Source: Limnephilus marmoratus
Lineage: Eukaryota; Arthropoda; Insecta; Trichoptera; Limnephilidae
Reading direction: 5' to 3'
Assembly (NCBI GenBank): GCA_917880885.1
Contig: OU862917.1
Coordinates: 49,894,727 to 49,958,726, forward strand
DNA length: 64,000 bases
Made by a program: the position numbers and the translations under genes. This document shows positions 55,310 to 64,000 of the stretch, piece by piece (within the stretch, counting starts at the first letter, position 1; every line of letters begins with the position of its first letter). Under the pieces are notes generated by a model. It was not told the DNA's origin. It did not search any database and was given only the letters and a program-made list of their open reading frames with translations.

Positions 55310-56022
55310 CCGCGGGGGCTGTCTACCTGGTTGGAGAAATTTTCGTAAAGCAATCCGTAGGACGAGAGTTCACATCCCGGCGAGTGAAAATACATTCTAT
55401 TTGATTAATTTGTGTTATTTCACATTTTTTTATTGAATCCATAGTGGAAGATACTCTCATTATCGCCCTGCTGTAAGAATTCAGAATTAAAACGTTGCTT
55501 GAAATGGCTTAAGCTGTGTTTAGTGACCAGATCTGTGTTTGACGGCCGGCGTAGACCAGCGGTAAGGCTCTTGACTCGCACACCGAAGGTCGCGGGATCG
55601 AATCCCGGCGTGGCAAATAAACTTTATTTGATTAGTTTGTGTTATTTCACAATTTATTCATTTAAAATAATATATAGTATATTTGCGGCAGTGGAAGATA
55701 CTCTCAGTATCGCTCTGGTGTAAGACTACCATTCAGAAATGAAACGTTGCTTGAAATGGCTTTAGCCGTGTTTGGTGACCAGATCTGAATATCAAGGTAC
55801 TTCCCCACCTTCCTCTTCCCTATCTCCTTTCCCTCCCAACTACCTTCAGCCTCACAACTCACAACATACCCTAATTGGGGATGCCATAGTCTAACTGGCT
55901 TCAGACGGGAGTAGTTGGGACTCTTGTGCGGTATTCACATAAAAAATATAAAAATTAACGATCTGAAATGCCAGGTTCTACACCACTTTCCTCTTCCCCG
56001 TTTCCATCCTCAATTCGGGTAC
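55310..56022 (+). mobile_element. SINE S1-related copy, split by a younger SINE
   Basis: The head-like part and body lie at 55310-55535 and continue at 55960-56022 (CTGAAATGCCAGGTTC, CTTTCCTCTTCCCCG) beyond the nested copy. The head is divergent (B-box-like GAGTTCACATCCC). Confidence 0.75.
55536..55959 (+). mobile_element. tRNA-derived SINE S1 nested in another SINE
   Basis: Flanked by GATCTG (55530-55535 and 55960-55965), a 6-bp target duplication. Contains the head GGCCGGCGTAGACCAGCGG, B-box GGGATCGAATCCC, body, and an A-rich tail. Lacks the CACGTTCCAGA part of the body. Confidence 0.88.
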
Positions 56023-56330
56023 GTTGTGAGGCTGAAGGGAAAGGCTCTGGGGGAAGGGAGGGGGGGGGGAGAGGAAAGTGAGGAAGTACCTGATTGGTCA
56101 CCAAGGTCCGGTCACCAAGCATGGCTAAAGCCATTTCAAGCAACGTTTCAATTCTGAATGGTAGTATTACATACAGGGCGATACTGAGAGAGACATGCCG
56201 CATTTATACTATATATTACTTTAAATGAATTAATTGTGAAATAACACAAATTTAATAAAATTTATTTGCGCACACCAGAATTCGATCGCGAGACCTTTGG
56301 ATAGCGAGTTAAGAACCTTCTCCTCATGTA
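56022..56330 (-). mobile_element. SINE S1, minus copy abutting a plus copy
   Basis: From TGTGAGGCTGAAGGG to a decayed tRNA-like head (CTCGCTATCCAAAGGTC and ATCGAATTC on the minus strand). It meets the plus-strand SINE at about 56022 within the homologous AATTGGGG region, so the two form an inverted pair. Confidence 0.78.
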
Positions 56331-57911
56331 TACGTGGTTTTCAATGAATCATCAATATTGCCGTGCAGTACAAAACACGACAATGGTATTTGGTCGTTCG
56401 TCCCCATTGGCAGAACAGAGCCGTGTGAAGTTATGCATACAATTCGAAAATATTTTAATCGCGGTATTCAATTCCATTGAATATCTGCTGAACCGTGAAA
56501 TTAATTACTATCCAATTGAATCATAGCACAGTTGGTCAGACAAAGCGTACTTTTGTGACATTACATATTCCAAATTCCTGCGGATTTTACTGACGCAGTT
56601 GGCACAAAAAATAATGTTCACAATACAATGGTGAAACAAGCTAGAAAATGCATAAAACAGTGGAGTAGTGGATTGTTTTATTTTCGTTATAATGGAAAAA
56701 TACAAAAATTTCATTATGATAATTATAAATGTTCACGTAAGAACGTGTTTAGTGATGGCAGGTAGTGTAAAAGCTTGCAAAAGCTGTAAAAATCTGTAAA
56801 AGCTTATGGGATGAGTCTTTGAGGCTTGTATTACATCCTGCGAATTTCGTTTGAAAGAGTGTAGGTAGTAAAATAAATATTATCGCGCTATGTTTTTTTA
56901 ATACAGCCACCGTATATTTATTTACCTTTCTACCTGTCCATAGTATATTTTAGATACACAAAAATCAGTTGAAATCTACCTCAATATTATCAGTACGAGT
57001 GACCCGGCTCAAGTTTTTTCAAAATTTAAAATTTAATTTTTTTTTTACGAAATGAGCTTATAATGTCCTCCACGCTAGGAGTTCACCTGTGTTGTGGAGG
57101 ACATTTTGTAGGTATAAATTAGATTAATTATTAACGTAGATTTAACAGGTTTTATATTAAAAATAATAAAGTATTATATCAATGCAAATTCCAAAACAAA
57201 AAGAAACAATGTTATAAAACCATTTGAAAAATATTTATAATTAGGATAGCGACTAGTTACAAATATCTACGTATTTTGTTTTGTACAAGTTTAGATTTTT
57301 TGAACCGTATAGAAAGTGAATTGTAAAGTTGAATGGTATTGATCGTCCCGTGTCTTCTTCTAGCATCCCCGACTTCTCCTACCGTTCACATTCAGTTTCA
57401 GTGCCGGCAAACGGACGTTTATTTTATTTTCCTTTATGTACATAGTTAACTTTTATATTTTCACTTCATATATATTCTCCCTTCACTCTTTATTCGGTCT
57501 CCCGTTCTACAAGTCGAAATTATCAGACTATCGTTTAAGATTAATTTGAACACTTGGATAAGATTTTTAATTACGTTAATATCAAAATGATCACAAGAAT
57601 CGCAGTTATAAATTTAACTGTCAAGCTGGAAACATATTTATCGAAAGCAGCTGAAATTTTCGTAAGGAAAACTCTGGTTTTATGGAATTTGCACCATCTG
57701 CAATAATTATGTGACCAAGTCTTAGCTAGCGATGCTATTTTAATCATGAACGGAAAAATATTCCAACTATTAACTAGAATCACAACATATAATTAAGGAC
57801 AAAAAATGCGATATGGGCGTGTTTCTTGATCCCAAAGTTTTCATTTCCATCAAATGAAATGGTGATATACTATAAGAAGAAGTGCAATAAAGACAGAGCG
57901 CGTGATAAATG
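56331..57911. other. AT-rich region with a perfect 12-bp hairpin
   Basis: AATGTCCTCCAC (57062-57073) and GTGGAGGACATT (57094-57105) pair perfectly around a 20-nt loop. Nothing else recognised. Confidence 0.5.
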
Positions 57912-58790
57912 GGCTAGAACCATAGACATATAAATATTAGTAGACCAGAACATAAAGGTGATGGGGGAAACCAACTACAGCGGAGCGCAGAGCGGGAAGA
58001 TGACTTTGGAGATATGCGATTCGTCAATTACTCAATAAGACAGTATATAGGCATCTCGCATTATAATATCACCATTTAGTTCTTAAAAGTAAACTCCGCT
58101 TTTGAATGAATAGACCTTTTTACATGGGAGCGCGAATTGCTCGCCGCATATTGAACAAATTTGCGAAGTCTAAATTCGGAAAAGTAAAGTGAGTTTATTT
58201 TCAGTCTCCAATATTTTGTTGCCGTATTTAGTTAGGACAAGTTTTTTCAATTTGGGAGGCGGGAATGGGTACCGCCGCCTCGGGAACCTTTATTGGATAA
58301 CCAACACCTCTGCCATAGGTCACCCCAAGTGGTTCGCTACGTTTGGTGATTTAGCAGGGGTGCCCGGGTTCATGGGGTGAGGTTTGTCTGGGTCCTGGAG
58401 GCGGATGACCGGGATACACTGAACCCCGGATTCCTACCCAACCCTTAAACCCTTTTCCTTCCCATAACCCTCCTCTCCTTCCTTTCCTTAAAAAAACCCC
58501 TCCACACAGCATCCCCAAAGATGACATAGGCCCTGAGGACAATTATTTTTCTCAGGGCCTCCTGTGTGGAGCTCATGTAAAAAAAAAATAGGACACTTTT
58601 ACAAATATTTCATAATTTACTTACCCCGTAAACATCGACGAGCACACGCCATGTATCTCGAGTGATAGTATATATTTACACGTTTTCATAACACAAACCA
58701 TGTTTTTTGCGGTGTTATTTCGTAAAATGTACCGATGAGGTGAGATGCAGGTCTACTAATATTCAGTCTACTAATACTACGGCTAGAACC
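57912..58790. mobile_element. Possible DNA element with short TIRs, carrying a composite insert
   Basis: GGCTAGAACC occurs directly at 57912-57921 and 58781-58790. Just inside, TAGACATATAAATATTAGTA then GACC faces, inverted, TAGACTGAATATTAGTAGAC then C. A third TATTAGTAGAC lies at the right end. The LINE-tailed element 58255-58588 sits inside. A 10-bp duplication is unusual; 8-9 bp with chance matches is possible. No transposase. Confidence 0.55.
58255..58588 (+). mobile_element. LINE-tailed composite element, best-preserved copy
   Basis: Head GGAGGCGGGAATGGGTACCG, ATTGGATAACCAACACC, TTTGGTGATTTAGCAGGGG and TTCATGGGGTGAGGTTTG, then a CCTTCC-rich stretch, CCTTAAAAAAACCCCTCCAC and the full LINE-type hairpin (ACACAGCATCCCC ... 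GCCTCCTGTGTGGAG), poly(A) 58579-58588. About 334 bp, no coding. Either a SINE with a LINE-derived tail or an internally deleted LINE. Confidence 0.88.
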
Positions 58791-59299
58791 AAAAGATACT
58801 AAGTACGTTTGTAGTTAAATCTATATAGAAGACATTTCTAGTATATGTATCTTTATAGTGGATAAAATATTCTTAATAAAGTAATCAATGCACTTTATTA
58901 TTTATTACGCTCGCATAACGTGTATACACGTAGAAATTAAAATAGATGTGGGTACATGTACGTAAAAATTATTTCCATTAAATTTTCAACGAATTTCATT
59001 GGTTTCAAAGGTTTATGCTCCACTTTGATAAATTTAACGTTCACCCGCAATAAATAAGTCTTTGGTAGTAAAATGTTGGTTCGCGGCAGCAGCCTTTTTA
59101 GTGCTTTGGCCGAGCTTTGCATCCCCTGCACCCAATACATCCTTAATGTGCACTGGAACTGCGCTGAACGCAAATTAAAGCTGTTTGTTATTTAGCATTC
59201 AATTAAATCTAATGAAAACTGGGTTGCTCCAAAAATATGAAAATTCGTATTTTAATATGGAGCACATTTTTGTATTGCGTTCATTTAAAACACTAGTAT
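58791..59299. other. AT-rich spacer
   Basis: Nothing recognised. Confidence 0.4.
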
Positions 59300-59680
59300 A
59301 ATACCTTGAAAAAATCCTTGACTCTGTGCATAAACGGGCGGTCCTTTTGACAGATTCCTTTATCTTAACAAACGGATTGCAATCTTTAGAGCAAAGGCAT
59401 CAGGTGGGAATGATGGCCTTGTTCTACCGGTGTTTCAATGGAAGATTCTCCGAGGAACTAGTGTCATTGATCCTTTCGCCACTGGTAGATAGGAGAAACA
59501 CGTTAAACACGCGCCCATCATTTGTACATAATTGACATTACAATTTATCACATAACAAGGATCGTTTCCATTTGTTACAACTTCCTACTACAACATGGGA
59601 ATTCTCATCTTTCCCTCCTCAAAAAGACCTCCCATACAGCATCCCCAAATATGGCATAGGCCTTAAGAGAGAATATTTTT
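59300..59680 (+). pseudogene. Degraded copy of the hairpin-tailed LINE
   Basis: HKRAVLLTDSFILTNGLQSL, EQRHQVGMMALFYRCFNGRF and SEELVSLIL correspond to the C-terminal part of 53544-54402. Then stops and deletions appear, and the hairpin start (CATACAGCATCCCCAAATATGG) is followed by loss of the second arm. An older family member. Confidence 0.85.
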
Positions 59681-60100
59681 TTATTATTATTATTTTTCAA
59701 TGTCTGTTTCATTAAAAAACTATTACTTTCATGTCAAAAGCTTATATTTACAATAATTATTAATTAAAAAACTTCGTTAAGAAAGTCTTTCGTGTTCAGT
59801 CTTGAATTTAATTAATTAATATTTGTTCTCACAAAGGTACTTATTAATTAACAATTTTAATAGTTTAGCTTTAAAATTCTCATTTTCAACTTGTTCTCTG
59901 TGAAAGTTATGACATAACATAATTTTATTTGAATAACATCCTTCTGAAGCAGAAAACAATATTTTTTCACCGTCGTTAGGCGCCATCTATAGGTTGAACT
60001 AATTTTTGAAAACTTCGTAGCATTTCATGGAAATAGCATTATGAACTGAAAATATTTCTATTGATGAAGATTTTCCCAATGAAAAACAATTTTCATTTTA
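59681..60100. other. AT-rich spacer
   Basis: Nothing recognised. Confidence 0.4.
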
Positions 60101-60948
60101 GGAGGCGGGTATGGATATTGTTACATTTATTGTGTAACCAACACTTCTGCCATAGGTTACCCAAGTGGTTCAATACGTTAGGTGACTTTGCAAGGGTGCC
60201 TGTGTTCATGGGGTGAGGTTTGTCTAGGTCTTGGAAGTGGATGCGTGAACCCATCTACTACATGGCGGGCCAGATCGAGAGACTTGTTGAGGGAAGACTT
60301 TTGACTTCTTCAGCAGGACTATTTTGACCCATCGCCTAGCACCGCAGTTTGAGGTATAGATTAAAACGTTCATCACTCCTGGACGCACTAACCTCCAGAT
60401 TCCAACCCACCCCTCACACCACTTTCCTAACGTAGAACTGACTATCGTTCCTATTCTTAAGTCCCGGTAGTAACCGCTCAAAGAGAAGAAGGAGAGATAT
60501 GTAAATAAGAATGTTAAAAGGAGCGCGCTAATATTAAAACGATAATATTTAAGCGAAAATTTTGCATACGTTTAATAAAACACGAGTTTTTTGAAATAGA
60601 GCAAAAATCTTCCGGGAAATGTCTAAAATAGTGTCTAAAGAAACATTGTGAATTTTTTCATAGATATAACTTGTAAAATAACTGAAACAAACGTGTTTAT
60701 AATAATTTTCGGAGCATACTTTCTGATTTTTTCTATCGAGGCAATTTCATATAATTTGCGTTTTGGCGTGGGGAATGTATAGATATTATCTTCACGAATG
60801 ACATATATATTTTAAGAGCTTTAAAACTTAAAGTGTTGGAGGAAAATATGTGATAGAAATGCGGTAAGCCGGGCCTTAAAAACATCCCCTGAGATGCCAT
60901 CGGCCCAGGGGAAATTATTTTCCACAGGGTCCCCTATTAAAAAAAAAA
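60101..60948 (+). mobile_element. LINE-tailed composite element, split by a TTAA MITE
   Basis: Head from GGAGGCGGGTATGG through TTCATGGGGTGAGGTTTG to CCTATTC (60456). After the MITE, the tail TTAAAAACATCCCCTGAGAT, then a decayed hairpin (GGCCCAGGGG ... CCACAGGGTCC) and poly(A) near 60939-60948. The intact copy at 58490 has CTTAAAAA at the corresponding place, so the MITE used this TTAA. Confidence 0.88.
60461..60875 (-). mobile_element. TTAA MITE (family P) nested in the composite element
   Basis: TTAA at 60457-60460 and 60876-60879. The interior is the reverse complement of 15257-15681. 415 bp, non-coding. The composite copies give the empty site. Confidence 0.92.
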
Positions 60949-61494
60949 TTATGATACAAAGCTTACCGTTTGAGAATTTTTGCTATCTCAGCACACATAT
61001 TTTCCGCTTTATAGTTACGGTTAGGTTGCGTATTCAAATGATAATTAATAAAATGAAACGTGGTTTTAGCAATTGTGAATTCGGCTGTGAATGTGTTAGC
61101 AGCTTGTGCAGTACACGCTAGCAATTATCAACCAGAATATAAAACTCGCACTGAAATACTAAAACGACTCGGTTAAAACCGAAAAAATACAGCTGGCCAT
61201 TAGCGGCGGTGAATTGAATCGGAATTCATGCTTCGTCAGGAGAAGTGTAATTAATTGTTGTTCCGAGTTAATCTACTCAGCCTTTCAGAGAGATCGATTG
61301 TTCGGGGGTCTTTATGAAATAATAGTTAGTTAGACTTTTCGCGGATAGTTAGTAATGGTTATGATTTCTAATTTGATGGTTAAGTGAATACCGCAAGTCA
61401 TCTAATGTTGTTCAATAGTATTTTTTCTTATCAGTATAGTACGGATAGTTGATTGTGGAGGGAGGCTGGGGTATTTCAAAAGTTATTTAGTTAT
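60949..61494. other. Unassigned spacer
   Basis: Nothing recognised. Confidence 0.4.
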
Positions 61495-62673
61495 TAAACG
61501 GATATAAACATTGTAAAAAAGTGGTTAGATACAAATACGCTCACTTTGAACACCGAGAAAACTAAATATGTCACATCAAGCATAAATATAACAGGTCAGC
61601 CTCATGATGATGCCTCCATTAGAATACACAAATGTTTTATTTCCGATGAATCTTGTCAGTGTCCCTACATTGAGCGCACTACACAGATGAAATATCTCGG
61701 CCTCACAATTGATCCATATCTCAAATGGAATATTCACACTCAAATAACTGCAAACAAAATAATGCACTTTTTCTGAACGATAAGAAACTTTCTCGACTTA
61801 CAACACTTGAAAATGATTTATTTTGCAGTCTGTCAATCTATTATTGAGTATGGCATCATTGCATGGGGAGGCGGTACCGCATCAGCACTAGACCCAATCA
61901 TAAAGGCACAGAAAAATATTATTATAAAATTGATTCTTAGACTACCTCTAATTACAGACTCGAACGTAATCTTCAATATTATGAATTTGTTTGACGTTCG
62001 GCAGATATATGCAAAAACAATCCTTACTCATCTATACACAAATATACATAAATACTATGAAAAAAGATTAAATACTCGCTGTACTCGAAACAATGACAAA
62101 GACTTACTACAAATCCCCAAAACGCATACTACTTTTGGTCAACGAAATTTCAGATACCTTGCAACAAGACTTTACAACATTCTTCCAGATAAAAAAATAA
62201 ATGTGATTCCCAAAAAAATTTCAAAAATAACATAAAAATTTGGGTCAAAAATAATGATAGGGCCTTTACCGGTGGACTCACCCAAATTCGAAATTATTAA
62301 TGATTTGGTATTATACAGTGGAAATATACAAGCAATGTATTGGTTGCTTTTATTTAAAATTATTATTAATGTAACCAATCTATTATGTGATTACTTTTTA
62401 ATAAAAGTGTAGGTATGTTTATAAGTATTATAAATTGATTTAAAAATTACTGCCTCAATACAGGCTAGCCTAGTGAGGCAGATTAATGAAAAACCAAAAT
62501 TTATAATTATTTTCTATTTTTCATTTATCTACTGTTCATATTTATATTTTTTTCTGTTGATATCCTTTTGCACTTATGTAATTTTAAACCACTGTAAACA
62601 TAACACTGAATATGTACTTTTTAGTTATAATCTTGCAAATTTCATTCAATAGAGATATATTATTATTATTATT
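61495..62673 (+). pseudogene. CR1/Jockey-like LINE, C-terminal half with one in-frame stop
   Basis: Continuous frame from DINIVKKWLDTNTLTLNTEK, TKYV to VIPKKISKIT (stop 62235), broken only by TGA at 61774-61776 (MHFF, stop, TIRNFL). A C-to-T change at a CGA Arg codon would explain it. Segments: MKYLGLTIDPYLKWNIHT, CQSIIEYGIIAWGG, IKAQKNIIIKLILRLP, YEKRLNTR and FGQRNFRYLATRLYNILPD. The RT catalytic core is truncated. The 3'UTR runs to an (ATT)n repeat at 62657-62673. Distinct from the other LINE families in the window. Confidence 0.85.
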
Positions 62674-62929
62674 CCAATACAAATTGAATATTCATTTAAA
62701 CTTTTTTTTAAAGTCAACAGGTGTCACTTGTAAATAAAATTGGATATGTAGTTTATCCGAGACACTATCTAGGTTACAAATAAATTCGTTAAAGAACTTT
62801 GTAATCGTTATTTATTTTTATTCTTAACCTTTATGAGTAAAATCTTAAATTGTTATATTTAAATAAATGAACACAATATTAACGAAACTCAATCGACAAT
62901 CTGGAGACAGGAAAATCAGAAAAAGATAT
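62674..62929. other. AT-rich spacer
   Basis: Nothing recognised. Confidence 0.4.
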
Positions 62930-63002
62930 TGGCACCTCTGGGACTCGAACCCAGGACCCTCTGCTTACATGGCAAATGCTCTACCAACTGAGCTAAGGTG
63001 TC
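62930..63002 (-). tRNA. tRNA-Thr(TGT)-like gene, possibly degenerate
   Basis: 73 nt fold into a standard cloverleaf: acceptor GACACCT/AGGTGCC (one A-C mismatch), D-stem GCTC/GAGC, anticodon stem TTTGC/GCAGA, T-arm CTGGG/CCCAG with TTCGAGT. A box TAGCTCAGTTGG and B box GGTTCGAGTCC are perfect, and a TTTTT terminator follows about 7 nt downstream. The loop CATGTAA gives anticodon TGT, but position 33 is A instead of the near-universal T. Together with the acceptor mismatch this suggests a pseudogene or an unusual tRNA. No CCA is encoded, as usual in eukaryotes. Confidence 0.65.
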
Positions 63003-63432
63003 TATATTCAATTCGGTCACTTTTAACTGTATCACTTCAACTAAGAACTACCAACATAATTTTCAATTTCTTAATGCACGTATTATTGTCTGCTATCTTT
63101 ATATACGATTGTAAGATTCACCCATTGAATAAAAACACAGCCACAGCCTCGGTAACCAAAACAATTGTCTACACGCGTTGTTATATTGAACTTTTATGGT
63201 ATTCCATTGTGTTCCGGTATATTATCACGTATATCACTGACTTGCCATTGAAATAAAATCATGTATAGATTCATAGTGCTTTCAAACAAACGAAGTATTA
63301 AATTCCGTAAGTCTAAACTTAAACTTTAGGTCGCACAGTTTACACCCGCGCCGAGCAAGCGGGTTCCCTACATAGCGTTAGACCACCTATTTGTTTGAAT
63401 CAGTCCACGATCATACAATGCAGAATTTTTAA
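63003..63432. other. Unassigned spacer
   Basis: Nothing recognised. Confidence 0.4.
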
Positions 63433-63855
63433 GGGCCCGCAACCCGAATTTCTACCGATTTCTTACATATCTCCCTTAAACAGGTTAAGTTTTAAAGATC
63501 TTAAAAAAATATATGTTATTCTTGAAGATAATAAATATCTAAACATTGCCCGCGCCGAAACGCAAATTATATAAAATTCCCTCGGTAGAAAAAAATCGCA
63601 AAGTATGCTCCAAAAATTATTATAAACACGTTTGTTTCAGTTATTTATATGTATGAAAAAATTCACAGTGGTTTATTAGATGCTGTTTAAGACAATGTAT
63701 GCGAGATTTTTGCTCTATTTTAAACGATTCGTGTTTTATTAAACATTTTCGCAATTTTCGCATCGATTTTTTCGCTGTAAATGTTAGGGCTCTCCTCTAA
63801 CATTCGTAATTTCGTATCTCTCCATCTTTTTCTTTTCGAGCCCGGTTGCGAAGCC
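63433..63855 (+). mobile_element. TTAA MITE (family P), copy 4
   Basis: TTAA at 63429-63432 and 63856-63859. Ends GGGCCCGCAACCCG and CCCGGTTGCGAAGCC. Very close to 15257-15681, hence recent. Confidence 0.9.
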
Positions 63856-63965
63856 TTAAGTCCCCATGACTTGTTCTTTTCAAGAGAAAGAGAAAAAGTA
63901 GAAAAAATTGTATGAAGTAGGATGAGATAGATATCAGTGAATAAATTGTTTCGCTTTGTTTATTG

Positions 63966-64000
63966 CCCTAGCAAGGGTACCCGGTATCTTAAGGTGAGGC
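63966..64000 (+). mobile_element. Possible start of another composite fragment (window edge)
   Basis: CTAGCAAGGGTACCCGGTAT then GGTGAGGC resembles the head section TTAGCAGGGGTGCCCGGG ... GGTGAGGTTTG. Too short to be sure. Confidence 0.35.

Overview
The window reads as repeat-rich, AT-rich nuclear DNA of an insect or close arthropod relative. No complete host protein gene can be recognised. The evidence for an arthropod source is indirect: non-LTR retrotransposon fragments whose C-terminal proteins resemble the RTE, Jockey and CR1-type elements common in insects, a young tRNA-derived SINE family, Helitrons ending in CTAG, many short DNA transposons, and stretches of (TTAGG)n, the usual arthropod telomere motif. 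The order cannot be fixed from sequence alone.

Layout. 1-13 kb: a LINE-tailed composite element at the left edge, a palindrome, a roughly 37-bp minisatellite carrying a LINE insertion, an RTE remnant, two copies of a TTAGG-containing MITE, an 18-bp minisatellite, one possible secreted-protein exon (minus strand) and a CpG-rich promoter-like block. 13-29 kb: a second RTE copy with a clean 13-bp target duplication, clustered SINEs in both orientations, a Helitron, a possible conserved 75-bp exon, a direct duplication with a tRNA-like insert, and several TTAA-flanked elements nested in an older repeat. 29-40 kb: a mariner-like MITE, a 1.5-kb non-autonomous hAT element with a perfect 8-bp target duplication, LINE and RTE remnants, and a Helitron inserted into a SINE. 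40-51 kb: RT fragments, further RTE tails, an inverted-repeat module with a nested PIF/Harbinger-like MITE, and SINEs. 51-55 kb: a foldback-type element with about 365-bp inverted arms, a nine-copy 94-bp minisatellite ending in TTAGG repeats, and a LINE inserted in one arm. 55-64 kb: nested SINEs, two more composite elements (one split by a TTAA MITE), a CR1/Jockey-like remnant, a tRNA-Thr-like gene and another TTAA MITE.

The elements depend on one another. The LINE with copies at 1.3, 53.5 and 59.3 kb ends in a two-tier hairpin plus poly(A). The same tail is attached to an unrelated-looking GC-rich head in at least five copies, which suggests a non-autonomous family mobilised by that LINE. 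The nesting (SINE in SINE, Helitron in SINE, MITE in composite, LINE in foldback element) gives relative ages and exact empty-site sequences. The most unusual structure is the 51771-54621 foldback element. The composite LINE-tailed family comes next.
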